Shown: positions 1-6,613, numbered from the stretch's first letter. The stretch: 11,477 bases of DNA from JAQVSV01 sp041667045 (GCA_041667045.1 JBAYFS010000065.1:1-11477); one strand, 5' to 3'. A program made the numbers and translations. Notes: a model not told the origin generated them from the sequence alone.

Positions 1-80
1 ACGTCAAAGCGTTCATGCTTAAACCCTTCCGGCTGGAAAGCTTTATGGAAACGGTCAAGACAAGCATCGGAGCGGCCTGA
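1..80 (+). CDS. C-terminal end of a response-regulator receiver-domain protein (partial)
   Basis: The gene is cut by the left edge; only the last 25 codons are visible, read from base 3 to a TGA at 78-80. They encode V-K-A-F-M-L-K-P-F-R-L-E-S-F followed by a short helix ending in G-A-A. The K-P-F motif after a G/V-x-x-F/Y-M/L strand is the conserved end of CheY-like receiver domains: the Lys contacts the phosphoryl group and the Pro forms a cis peptide bond. The protein stops right after the last receiver helix, so this is either a stand-alone CheY/Spo0F-like regulator or a protein with the receiver domain last. It converges on queG and their 3' ends overlap by 26 bases (55-80). The family call is fairly firm because of the K-P-F context; the pathway cannot be told. 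Confidence 0.72.
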   Translation, partial: VKAFMLKPFRLESFMETVKTSIGAA

Positions 81-945
81 ATTCTTCGGACACGCCTGCC
101 TTAACCCCGCAATTAAACGGACAAACTTCCTGGCAGATGTCACAACCCTGGACGCGGTCGCGCATTATATCCAACGCGGACTGCGGAATATTTCCTTTAT
201 GCGACGTGTTCCAGTACGCCGCGCATTTCTCCGGATTCAACACTCCGCCAGACAAGGCTTTGCCTGGGCAGACAGTTTCGCATTTACGGCAGGTCCCGCA
301 ATCCTGATATACAGGCCGGCCAGGCTGGTAATCCTCCGGCAGGGAAATATTCAACGCTATCCCGCCCAGAAAGAAATAAGAACCCCGCCCGGGCCGGATG
401 AGAAGACTGTTGCGGCCCTGAAAACCCAGCCCCGCGCTCGCCGCCAGGGCTTTTTCCAGCACTGGCGCGGAGTCGGCGAAAACACGGCCCTGCGCGTCCG
501 GAAAAGAGCGTTTTATGTCCTCTAAAATAAGATTGAGTTTTTCAGTCACCGTTTCGTGGTAATCCCGCGACAGAGCGTACCGGGACACCTTCACAGTTTC
601 CGGCGCGGGCGGAGGATTTTTCGGCAGGCGCGCGTTGCGGATTTTTTTAAGGCCTTCCCAGCGTTCGCGGTCCATAACGGTTAGCGCAGCGTCCATATCG
701 CCGTTCCAATATTGGAACAGCGCCATGAGAACGCTTTGCGCGTCCGGATACCACTGCCGGATGTCCGCGCGCTTTCGGGGATTGCGGGCCAGATAGTCCA
801 GATTTTCCGGCAAGCCGCTTTCGATATACTTCAGGAGGCGGGGATATTCCCCTTCCAGCGAACCGGCGCGCACAAGGCCGGCTTCATCGGCGTGAGCAAG
901 CGCGCAGTTTAATAACCGTTGCGGCAGATCGCGCCCGATTCCCAT
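55..945 (-). CDS. queG: Epoxyqueuosine reductase QueG (short form)
   Basis: QueG reduces epoxyqueuosine to queuosine at the tRNA wobble position, using cobalamin and two [4Fe-4S] clusters in the cytoplasm. Visible family marks are S-R-D-Y-H (126-130), the D-S-A-P-V-L-E-K block (158-165), G-L-G-F-Q-G-R-N (172-179; most homologues have W at the F position), the cluster motif C-G-T-C-R-K-C-x3-C-P (Cys216, 219, 222, 226), Cys241 and C-D-I-C-x3-C-P (Cys268, 271, 275). All eight cluster cysteines are present. At 296 aa it lacks the HEAT-like C-terminal extension of the roughly 380-aa E. coli and B. subtilis proteins. The ATG at 945 has an AAAGGA ribosome site nine bases upstream, inside the birA 3' end; the two genes overlap by 37 bases, so it is probably expressed from the uvrB-birA transcript. 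The family call is firm. Confidence 0.95.
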   Translation of the reverse strand: MGIGRDLPQRLLNCALAHADEAGLVRAGSLEGEYPRLLKYIESGLPENLDYLARNPRKRADIRQWYPDAQSVLMALFQYWNGDMDAALTVMDRERWEGLKKIRNARLPKNPPPAPETVKVSRYALSRDYHETVTEKLNLILEDIKRSFPDAQGRVFADSAPVLEKALAASAGLGFQGRNSLLIRPGRGSYFFLGGIALNISLPEDYQPGRPVYQDCGTCRKCETVCPGKALSGGVLNPEKCAAYWNTSHKGNIPQSALDIMRDRVQGCDICQEVCPFNCGVKAGVSEEFRPLRCLS

Positions 946-1520
946 TCGCTGTATTCCTTTTGAAAGTTTTCCAGCAGGACAGCCGCAAATTCACGCGCGT
1001 CCTGTTTGGCCCCTTTGATTTCCGCGACCGTAGTCGCGGCGGGCAGAGTTTTGGGCAAAGCGTTATTTATATTCACGCCGATCCCGATTAAAAGCCATTC
1101 TGGGTGTCTGCGCAGGGCCGCGCTTTCGGCAATGATGCCGCAGATTTTGAGATATTCATCGCGCGCGGGATTATAGGCCAGCACGTCGTTCGGCTCTTTT
1201 ATCCGGGTTTTTATGCCGTACACGCCAGCCAGCGCGGAGCTTACCGCTCCGGCCATTCTGACGCTCAGCACCGGCAGTTCTTTAGACGGCACGTTGGTTT
1301 TAAGGCCCAGCGTAAGATAAAGCCCGCCCGGCCCGGAAAACCAGGCGTCGCCGTGGCGGCCCCGGCCCGCCGTCTGCTCATCCGCTATCACCAGCGCGGG
1401 CCAGGCGGAACCGGCTTCTATCACCGCGCGGGCCGCCGTCTGCGTGCTTTCCGCGCCGGGCAGCCGGATAAAAGTTTTAATCCCGGCGAACGCCGCCGGC
1501 AAATTCAGTTTCTCGGTCAT
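909..1520 (-). CDS. birA: Biotin--[acetyl-CoA-carboxylase] ligase, monofunctional
   Basis: The enzyme activates biotin as biotinyl-AMP and attaches it to the lysine of biotin carboxyl carrier proteins. The catalytic domain is recognised by E-Q-T-A-G-R-G-R-H-G (48-57) with W60 and the G-G-L-Y-L-T strand (65-70), the loop K-E-P-N-D-V-L (108-114), L-K-I-C-G-I-I-A-E (124-132) with the presumed active Lys125, and G-I-G-V-N-I-N (146-152). The usual K-W-P-N-D has Glu for Trp here, and the second Arg of G-R-G-R-R-G-R is His, so the biotinyl-AMP loop is divergent. At 203 aa there is no N-terminal DNA-binding domain and almost no room for the C-terminal SH3-like domain, so it should be an enzyme only, not a repressor. 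Its ATG overlaps the uvrB stop in an ATGA (1517-1520), suggesting translational coupling. Confidence 0.9.
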   Translation of the reverse strand: MTEKLNLPAAFAGIKTFIRLPGAESTQTAARAVIEAGSAWPALVIADEQTAGRGRHGDAWFSGPGGLYLTLGLKTNVPSKELPVLSVRMAGAVSSALAGVYGIKTRIKEPNDVLAYNPARDEYLKICGIIAESAALRRHPEWLLIGIGVNINNALPKTLPAATTVAEIKGAKQDAREFAAVLLENFQKEYSEWESGAICRNGY

Positions 1521-3619
1521 GTCAGCCTCTTTTTCCGCTTTTTGCGGGAAGGTGTGAATTTCACTTCCATTTCTTTAAGCTCAAACAGGCGGTCGCGCAG
1601 TTCGGCGGCGGTTTCGAAATCCAGATTATCCGCGGCCTGTTTCATCTGGCGCTCGACTGAGTCAATGAGCGCGGGGTAATTTTTAAAATCCGGCGCACCG
1701 CCTTCAAGCGCGGTATGCAGCACCTTGAGCCCGCTTTTTTTGGCTTCAAGCTGGAACTCCTCGAGCATCGCCGATGCTTTTGTTATGGATACCGGAGTAA
1801 TGTTGTTGGCCTTGTTATACTCCAGCTGTTTTTTGCGCCGCCTGTCCATCTCTCCCAGCGCGCGGGCCATGGAGCCGGTCATGCGGTCGGCGTATAAAAT
1901 AACCTCTCCGCCCACGTTGCGCGCGGCGCGGCCCGAAATCTGGATGAGCGTGGTTTCGCTTCTAAGAAAGCCTTCGTTATCCGCTTCCAGTATCGCCACA
2001 AGGCCCACTTCGGGGATATCAAGGCCTTCCCTTAAAAGATTGATGCCGACCAGAACGTCAAACTCCCCGTCCCGGAACTGTTTAAGGACCTCCACACGTT
2101 TTAGCGTGTCCAGATCCGAATGCAGATATTGCGCTTTTATTCCTTTTTCAAGGAAATAAGCCGCCAGATCCTCCGCCGTTTTCTTGGTGAGCGACAGCAC
2201 CAGCGTGCGCTGATGATGTCTGGTCTTTTCCGCTATTTTTCCGGTCAGGTGGTCTATTTGCCCTTTGGTCGGATGAATGGAAACCGGAGGATCGACAAGC
2301 CCCGTCGGACGGATGATTAGTTCAACCAGATTGTCCGTTTCCGCGTAAATTTTGTCGCCGGACGCGTTGCGCGATATGCCGCTGCCGGCCTGCTCCAGTT
2401 CATACGGGCCCGGTGTCGCCGACACGAAAACCGTGCGCGGCATAAGCTCCTCGAATTCGGAAAATTTAAGGGGCCGGTTGTCTAGCGCGGACGGCATCCT
2501 GAACCCGAAATCAACCAGAGTCTGTTTGCGGGAGCGGTCGCCTTCATACATGCCCCGCAGCTGCGGCATGGCGACATGGCTTTCGTCAACGAACATGAGA
2601 AAGCCGCCGAGATCCGGAAACTTGTCTTTGCGCGAATAGAAATAGTCAATAAGGCAGAGAGGCCGCGCGCCCGGCGGCCTGCCGGAGATGTGGCGCGAAT
2701 AGTTTTCAATACCGGAACAATAGCCAGCCTGCGCCATCATTTCCATGTCATATTTCGTGCGCTGTTCAAGCCTTTGCGCTTCCACCAGTTTGCCTTTCCC
2801 TTTAAGAACGGCGACGGTTTCCTCCATCTCCCGTTCTATGGCGGTCAGGGCGTGCGTCATTTCCTGGTCGGTGGAGACGAAATGTTTGCCCGGATAGACC
2901 CACGCTTCCCCTATGCCGCCCATTACGTCCCCCGTCACCGGTTCCAGTTCGTGAATGGCCGTCACCGTGACACCCTCTATCAAAACGCGCAGAGCGGTGT
3001 GGGAGTAAGGCGGAAAAATGTCAATGAACCCGCCGCGCGCGCGAAACGCGCCCTGGGTAAAGGAAATGTCGTTGCGGGTGTAGCGGATGCGGGTCAGCAG
3101 CCGGGTCAGTTCCTCGCGCGACATGCGCGCGCCGGTTTTTATATGCACGCACAAATCCTCGAAATTTTTGGGCGAGCCGATATTGTAAATACAGGAAACG
3201 GACGCGATAACTATAGTATCCGGCCTGGTCAGCAGCGAGGTGGTGGTTTTAAGGCGCAGTTTGTCTATATGCTCGTTGATGTCGGCGTCTTTCTCTATAT
3301 AAGTGTCGGTTTGCGGCACATAGGCTTCCGGCTGGTAATAATCGTAATAGGAAATGAAATATTCTACGGCGTTCTGCGGGAAAAACGCCTTGAACTCCGC
3401 GTAAAGCTGGGCGGCAAGAACCTTGTTGGGCGAAAGGATGAGCGCGGGCAGGCCGGTTTCCTCGATCACCTTCGCCATGGCGTAGGTTTTGCCCGAACCG
3501 GTCACACCAAGCAGGACCTGGCGCGCCAGACCGTTTTCGATATTATTGACCAGACGCGCTATGGCGCGCGGCTGGTCGCCCGCGGGCCGGAACGGAGATT
3601 CGAGTTTAAAAACGCCCAT
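1517..3619 (-). CDS. uvrB: Excinuclease ABC subunit B (UvrB)
   Basis: UvrB is the damage-verification helicase of nucleotide excision repair; it is loaded by UvrA and recruits UvrC. From the ATG at 3619 it is 700 aa. Visible are Walker A G-V-T-G-S-G-K-T (38-45), motif Ia N-K-V-L-A-A-Q-L (65-72), the Tyr-rich beta-hairpin Y-Y-D-Y-Y-Q-P-E-A-Y (91-100), the D-E-S-H box (345-348), S-A-T-P-G (400-404), I-R-P-T-G (436-440), L-L-R-E-G-L-D-I-P (528-536), motif VI Q-I-S-G-R-A-A-R (560-567), and the C-terminal UVR motif around F-E-T-A-A-E-L-R-D (668-676) that binds UvrC. About 18 extra residues, roughly 410-428, separate P-x-Y-E-L-E from the I-R-P-T-G strand. An in-frame TTG at 3643 is possible, but homologues start near G-V-F-K-L, and no ribosome site precedes either codon. 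It is first in the cluster with birA and queG. Confidence 0.97.
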   Translation of the reverse strand: MGVFKLESPFRPAGDQPRAIARLVNNIENGLARQVLLGVTGSGKTYAMAKVIEETGLPALILSPNKVLAAQLYAEFKAFFPQNAVEYFISYYDYYQPEAYVPQTDTYIEKDADINEHIDKLRLKTTTSLLTRPDTIVIASVSCIYNIGSPKNFEDLCVHIKTGARMSREELTRLLTRIRYTRNDISFTQGAFRARGGFIDIFPPYSHTALRVLIEGVTVTAIHELEPVTGDVMGGIGEAWVYPGKHFVSTDQEMTHALTAIEREMEETVAVLKGKGKLVEAQRLEQRTKYDMEMMAQAGYCSGIENYSRHISGRPPGARPLCLIDYFYSRKDKFPDLGGFLMFVDESHVAMPQLRGMYEGDRSRKQTLVDFGFRMPSALDNRPLKFSEFEELMPRTVFVSATPGPYELEQAGSGISRNASGDKIYAETDNLVELIIRPTGLVDPPVSIHPTKGQIDHLTGKIAEKTRHHQRTLVLSLTKKTAEDLAAYFLEKGIKAQYLHSDLDTLKRVEVLKQFRDGEFDVLVGINLLREGLDIPEVGLVAILEADNEGFLRSETTLIQISGRAARNVGGEVILYADRMTGSMARALGEMDRRRKKQLEYNKANNITPVSITKASAMLEEFQLEAKKSGLKVLHTALEGGAPDFKNYPALIDSVERQMKQAADNLDFETAAELRDRLFELKEMEVKFTPSRKKRKKRLT

Positions 3620-3625
3620 ACAGAA

Positions 3626-3654
3626 AGTATATAAAATGGGCAAACAAAAAACCC
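3626..3654 (-). promoter_or_regulatory. Candidate uvrB promoter, leaderless, overlapping the upstream terminator
   Basis: On the minus strand a TATACT hexamer (3631 to 3626) is followed by six bases and then the uvrB ATG at 3619, so transcription would begin at or next to the start codon. No Shine-Dalgarno sequence is present. A hexamer 17 bases upstream (3654 to 3649, GGGTTT) lies inside the terminator stem and is a poor -35. The segment TTTGCCCATTTT just before the -10 nearly repeats TTTGGCCCATTTT before the DUF3795 gene. This is inferred from sequence only. Confidence 0.45.
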
Positions 3655-3674
3655 GCCCGGAAGGGCGGGTTTTT
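3647..3674 (-). terminator. Rho-independent terminator behind the FKBP gene
   Basis: A perfect eight-base stem, acccgccc at 3651-3658 and gggcgggt at 3663-3670, closes a GGAA loop (TTCC on the minus strand). A-runs and T-runs flank it on both sides, so it can work in either direction. It lies 17 bases past the FKBP stop codon and should end that transcript. It sits less than 30 bases before uvrB and so insulates the uvrB cluster from FKBP transcription. Confidence 0.9.
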
Positions 3675-3691
3675 CGTTCTGGCTGCGGAAA

Positions 3692-4171
3692 TCAATTTAC
3701 GTTAAGCAATTCCACGTCGAAATACAGCGTGGCGTTCGGCGGAATGACATTGCCCGCGCCTCTGGAGCCGTAGCCCAGTTTGGAGGGGATGACGAGTTTC
3801 CTTTTCCCGCCCACGCGCATGGTCATGACGCCTTCGTCCCAGCCTTTAATGACCTGTCCCATTCCGATCTGGAACGAGAAGGGCTCATTGCGCTTTACGG
3901 AACTGTCAAAAACGCGTCCGTCCTCAAAGTAACCGGTGTAATGCACGGTCACGGTTTTGCCTTTTTCCGGCATGGCGCCGGAGCCGGTTGTTACATCAAT
4001 AAATTTCAAACCGGTAGGTGTGGTTTTTTCCTGTGTTTCTGTCACGTTTCCTCCGACAGGGGCAACTGCCGCCTGTTCTGGTTTTGAGATTGGCTCGGCG
4101 GCTTTCCGTTCCACCGCGCAACCCGCCGTTAAAATACCGGCGGCAATAAGTGCCAAGGCTGATTTATTCAT
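3692..4171 (-). CDS. FKBP-type peptidyl-prolyl cis-trans isomerase, lipoprotein
   Basis: The protein speeds cis-trans isomerisation at proline bonds and probably acts as a folding factor outside the inner membrane. The N-terminus is a lipoprotein signal: M-N-K-S, a hydrophobic core, and the lipobox L-T-A-G-C with Cys18 as the lipidated residue. A low-complexity linker (20-52) rich in Ala, Glu and Pro precedes one FKBP domain (53-159). The FKBP12 pocket residues all have counterparts: Tyr78, Phe88, Asp89, Phe98, Val107, Ile108, Trp111, Tyr134, Ile143 and Phe151, so the domain should be active. There is no trigger-factor or FkpA-type dimerisation domain, and the length (159 aa) fits single-domain periplasmic FKBPs. 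It is monocistronic, ended by the hairpin at 3647-3674, and divergent from the HdeD-like gene across 70 bases. No ribosome site precedes the ATG. Confidence 0.94.
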   Translation of the reverse strand: MNKSALALIAAGILTAGCAVERKAAEPISKPEQAAVAPVGGNVTETQEKTTPTGLKFIDVTTGSGAMPEKGKTVTVHYTGYFEDGRVFDSSVKRNEPFSFQIGMGQVIKGWDEGVMTMRVGGKRKLVIPSKLGYGSRGAGNVIPPNATLYFDVELLNVN

Positions 4172-4177
4172 GCATTC

Positions 4178-4183
4178 ATGCTA
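4178..4183 (-). promoter_or_regulatory. Candidate -10 element of a leaderless FKBP transcript
   Basis: On the minus strand TAGCAT (4183 to 4178) is followed by exactly six bases and the FKBP ATG at 4171. It matches four of six consensus -10 bases. No clear -35 is seen 17 bases upstream. The spacing equals that before uvrB and the DUF3795 gene, which is the main reason for listing it. Confidence 0.35.
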
Positions 4184-4206
4184 CAAAATTTGCGCGCCGC
4201 CCGCTA

Positions 4207-4235
4207 TTGATGTTGCGGTCAATATAAAGTAAAAA
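4207..4235 (+). promoter_or_regulatory. Weak candidate promoter of the HdeD-like gene
   Basis: TTGATG (4207-4212) and TAAAAA (4230-4235) are separated by 17 bases, and six bases separate the second hexamer from the ATG at 4242. Each hexamer matches four of six consensus bases. TATAAA (4223-4228) is an alternative -10 without a good -35. There is no Shine-Dalgarno sequence, so a leaderless or very short leader is again likely. Confidence 0.3.
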
Positions 4236-4241
4236 TGTGTT

Positions 4242-4877
4242 ATGAGCATTATAAGAGGCAACTGGAAAACCTATTGCGCGGCGGGCTGGTGCCTGCTGGT
4301 GTGCGGTTTGCTCTGCGCCGGCGTGGCGTTAGCTGTTCCCGGCATCGCGGACGTGGTTGCGGGCTGGTCCCTGCTGTTTTCCGCTTTCGCTATTTTTATA
4401 GGGGTGACAGCCGTGCGCGGCTCGCGCCACACGGCTCCGCTTGCCCTGACCGCCATCCTTTATCTGGCGTTCGGCGCGCTGGCGGCGTGGAGTCCCTGGG
4501 AAGGCGCGGGGGTGCTGGGCACGCTAATATCCGTTTTCCTTTCGCTCGACGGACTGGCGCGGCTGGGCACGGCTTTCAGGCTGAAACCGGAACGCGGCTG
4601 GCTGGTCGCCCTTACCGGCGGATTTTTATCTCTGGCACTGGCGCTTCTGGTGTTTCTGGGCCATTCCCTTTCCGGCGTAGAACTGGCGGGATTAGCGCTG
4701 GGCATAAACACAATGGCCGCCGGAGCGATGTTTCTGCAATTGTCTTTCGTGCTCAAAAGCATTCCGCCGGAAAGTGAAGACAATGTGCTTAAATTTCTGG
4801 AAACGGAATCGCGGCGGATCGCGCTGCTGAGCGAAACGGCGCGCCAGGCCCAGCAGGAACGCGAAGCCGGAAAATAA
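4242..4877 (+). CDS. HdeD/DUF308-family multi-pass membrane protein
   Basis: This is an integral inner-membrane protein of 211 aa. Six hydrophobic segments are visible at about 12-33, 35-58, 65-84, 88-107, 119-140 and 144-170, in three pairs. The pattern W-x-L-L-x-x-G-L-L-x-x-G-V-A at the start of the first segment and the repeated small-residue helices resemble HdeD-like (DUF308) proteins, which are duplicated membrane modules; E. coli HdeD is tied to acid resistance at high cell density, but family members elsewhere have no known function. A charged tail (171-211), predicted helical, rich in Glu, Arg and Gln and probably cytoplasmic, is longer than in HdeD. The gene is divergent from FKBP and converges on the zinc-ribbon gene with only six bases between the stops and no hairpin. 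The call is moderate and the function unknown. Confidence 0.7.
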   Translation: MSIIRGNWKTYCAAGWCLLVCGLLCAGVALAVPGIADVVAGWSLLFSAFAIFIGVTAVRGSRHTAPLALTAILYLAFGALAAWSPWEGAGVLGTLISVFLSLDGLARLGTAFRLKPERGWLVALTGGFLSLALALLVFLGHSLSGVELAGLALGINTMAAGAMFLQLSFVLKSIPPESEDNVLKFLETESRRIALLSETARQAQQEREAGK

Positions 4878-4883
4878 GCGGCT

Positions 4884-5582
4884 TTAGTAATTAATCCAGA
4901 TATTGCCGGTACTGTCCACATGGGAACAGTCTAGAAAAACGCGCCCGTTCTCCGCGGAGTAGGGATTGCTCACATAACCCCAGCAGCCGGTATCCTTCGA
5001 CTGGGCCGATGAGGTCATAATCTCCACCTGATCGCAGTCGGGATGCGCGGCGGTTACCGCCACGGGAATTGCGGAAATATACTCCGGCACAAGGTCATTG
5101 AGGGTTTTGGGGAACCGTCCGGTCTTGTTTAAATAAAGGATGGAAGCCGCTCTCAGGCGGCCCAAAGACGCCTGCGTGGAGGTTTCGGCAAGCTTGCCCT
5201 TCAGCTGCCTGTAAGTCCGCACGCCGGACACGGCGAGCAGAACGAAATTCACGGCGGTGATTGCAACCAGCGCCAAAAGTATTATCAGCCAAACGGGGGA
5301 TTCCCGCATGTCCCGGTAATCCACGGGCGCGCTGACTTCCGGAAGATCGGCCTGGCAGTGCGGACACTTTTTATCTTCGGCAGGCAGCCATTTGCGGCAG
5401 GATGAGCAAATACGTTCTTTTTGCCCCAGCTTCGGCAGGCAGGAGATTGCGATGGCGGTGACAACCGGCAGGAAAAACGCAAGCCCGGCCCATAACGACA
5501 CTGCTCTGTTTTTCCGCTGGGCCAGACCAGCCGTAAAGGCAATTGAGGACAGCCAAACCACTATAAGGATAATTTCAATCAT
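4884..5582 (-). CDS. Membrane protein joining a zinc ribbon to a pilin-like C-terminal domain
   Basis: From the ATG at 5582 the protein has 232 aa. Two hydrophobic helices (about 2-20 and 28-48) are followed by a zinc ribbon (C-S-S-C at 59-62, C-P-H-C at 73-76), a third membrane helix (97-119) and a soluble domain (120-232). The last part has the layout of a type IV pilin or pseudopilin: a membrane helix running into an amphipathic helix (S-T-Q-A-S-L-G-R-L-R-A-A), then Y-x-N-K-T-G-R-F-P and L-V-P-E-Y-I-S-A-I-P, and at the end G-W-G-Y and F-L-D-C-S-H. No prepilin peptidase site (G-F-x-x-x-E) precedes the third helix, so it is probably not processed or assembled like a pilin. The start is chosen because GGGAGG lies four bases upstream and TATAAT just before it; the in-frame ATG at 5630 lies upstream of that -10. 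Function unknown. Confidence 0.72.
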   Translation of the reverse strand: MIEIILIVVWLSSIAFTAGLAQRKNRAVSLWAGLAFFLPVVTAIAISCLPKLGQKERICSSCRKWLPAEDKKCPHCQADLPEVSAPVDYRDMRESPVWLIILLALVAITAVNFVLLAVSGVRTYRQLKGKLAETSTQASLGRLRAASILYLNKTGRFPKTLNDLVPEYISAIPVAVTAAHPDCDQVEIMTSSAQSKDTGCWGYVSNPYSAENGRVFLDCSHVDSTGNIWINY

Positions 5583-5633
5583 TCCGCCTCCCTTTCTGCT
5601 ATTATATATTTTAAAATCAGGGGTTTCCAAAAA
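5583..5633. promoter_or_regulatory. Compact divergent promoter region
   Basis: The 51 bases between two divergent starts carry an AT-rich core. On the minus strand TATAAT (5606 to 5601) has TTGGAA 18 bases upstream (5630 to 5625) and GGGAGG near the start at 5582. On the plus strand TATATT (5605-5610) overlaps it, without a good -35, and AGGGG (5619-5623) lies ten bases before the ATG at 5634. The two -10 elements overlap, so the two genes may compete for polymerase. Confidence 0.5.
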
Positions 5634-6260
5634 ATGAACAAAATAATCTTTATCATTTTCCTGGCCTGCACGATTTTCATGGCGCTGCCTTATGCCGCGT
5701 TTTTCCGGTTTTATAACGCGGTAAAAGCGGGCGACGCTAAAACCGTATCGTCACTTATATATTACGCGGAGCTGAAACGCAGTTCAAAAACCCTGCTGGA
5801 AAACACAATTTACGAAAAACTTTCGCAGGAACCGCCTCATGAGCAAACCCGCCTTTTGAAAATCAACGGCGAACTGGAAAAAATAACGGCCTGGTATATT
5901 AACGAGGAAATGGTGAAAAAACTTGTTGCCGATCCGCGGGCGCGGGAGTATTTATTATCTTCGATGAACTTCGCGAGCCGGAAACTGAGCAACAGGGTAA
6001 TAAAGTTCACCGCGAAATCCTCGTCCGGCGGCTTTACCCTGGTTTTCTTAAGACGCGGACTGGCGTGGCGGCTGGCGCAAATAAGCGTTGACCCCAACAG
6101 CAAAGCCGCGCAGGGAATTGTAAAATTATTGACCGTCGGCGGCATTCCGGACGAATACCGCTGTCCTGACATTCCGCAGCCCGAACTGTTTTATAAACTC
6201 CAGGAACTGCTGCAAAGCCAGCGCGACATCAAGCCCGCGAACGAAAAGAAGAAAATCTAG
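5634..6260 (+). CDS. Membrane-anchored DUF2939-like protein of unknown function
   Basis: The protein has 208 aa and one hydrophobic segment at residues 3-24, which can be an uncleaved anchor or a signal sequence, with the rest outside the cytoplasm. The stretch F-Y-N-A-V-K-A-G-D-A-K-T-V (26-38), then Y-Y-A-E-L-K-R-S-S-K (43-52), matches the DUF2939 pattern as I know it: an N-terminal anchor, an A-(V/I)-x-x-G-D-x-x-x-L segment and a D-(F/Y)-x-x-L-R-x-S-(L/F)-K segment. That family has no assigned role. The remainder is mixed alpha/beta with a Lys/Glu-rich tail. It is divergent from the zinc-ribbon/pilin-like gene, and its TAG stop shares the tetranucleotide CTAG with the stop of the convergent DUF3795 gene. 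Start ATG with AGGGG ten bases upstream. The family call is moderate. Confidence 0.62.
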   Translation: MNKIIFIIFLACTIFMALPYAAFFRFYNAVKAGDAKTVSSLIYYAELKRSSKTLLENTIYEKLSQEPPHEQTRLLKINGELEKITAWYINEEMVKKLVADPRAREYLLSSMNFASRKLSNRVIKFTAKSSSGGFTLVFLRRGLAWRLAQISVDPNSKAAQGIVKLLTVGGIPDEYRCPDIPQPELFYKLQELLQSQRDIKPANEKKKI

Positions 6261-6613
6261 GCCCGGTCCCGGCCCGGTTTTATGCGCGCTGTTTTGGCGG
6301 CGGCCATCTCGCCGGCAAAAGCGGGATAGCCTATTTGTTTTATCCGCGCTATGCAGGCCGAGCGGTCCGAACGCAGAAAAAACCCGACTGCTTTACTTAT
6401 GAAATTGGTGTAATAACCGCATTTTTTAACGTCGGTCGGACAATCCGCACAGGATTTTACTTTCTTTTCCAGACAGCAAGTCCGGACTTTGCACCAGGAA
6501 GCCCTGTCGTTACCCGAACAGCCAGGACACTTTCCCTTAAGGTACGCGCCGCAGCCTCCGCAATAAAGGCCGCAGGCGGCTATGAGTCTGGTATCTGCGA
6601 TAATTTCTTTCAT
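6257..6613 (-). CDS. DUF3795-family cysteine-rich protein
   Basis: This is a small soluble protein (118 aa from the ATG at 6613; 120 aa if the ATG at 6619 is used) with twelve cysteines. The order A-A-C-G-L-Y-C-G-G-C (12-21), C-P-G-C (29-32), C-x4-C-C (41-47), S-C-A-D-C-P (54-59) and K-C-G-Y (64-67) matches DUF3795, a widespread family thought to bind metal, with no established activity. There is no signal sequence. The start at 6613 is preferred because a -10-like TAGTAT ends seven bases upstream, so transcription would begin at that ATG; no ribosome site precedes either codon. The gene converges on the DUF2939-like gene and is divergent from the repeat-bounded block. The family call is good and the function unknown. 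Confidence 0.82.
   Translation of the reverse strand: MKEIIADTRLIAACGLYCGGCGAYLKGKCPGCSGNDRASWCKVRTCCLEKKVKSCADCPTDVKKCGYYTNFISKAVGFFLRSDRSACIARIKQIGYPAFAGEMAAAKTARIKPGRDRA

Noticed and set aside
1104..1679. Open frame on the plus strand opposite birA and uvrB
   Set aside because: No ribosome site or motif; it covers conserved coding sequence of two real genes on the other strand.
2576..3634. Long open frame (352 codons) on the plus strand opposite uvrB
   Set aside because: It is rich in Arg, Gly and Val, lacks family motifs, and lies wholly antisense to a well-conserved UvrB; typical antisense openness in GC-rich DNA.
3620..3643. Extended uvrB start at an in-frame TTG (eight extra residues)
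   Set aside because: The added residues overlap the -10 element, there is no ribosome site, and UvrB homologues begin near the internal Met.
5583..5630. Upstream start for the zinc-ribbon/pilin-like gene
   Set aside because: The ATG at 5582 has a strong GGGAGG site, and the TATAAT hexamer lies downstream of the earlier start.
4242..6613. Single functional system made of the HdeD-like, zinc-ribbon/pilin-like, DUF2939 and DUF3795 genes
   Set aside because: They alternate in direction with convergent ends and separate promoters, so there is no operon evidence linking them beyond the one divergent pair.
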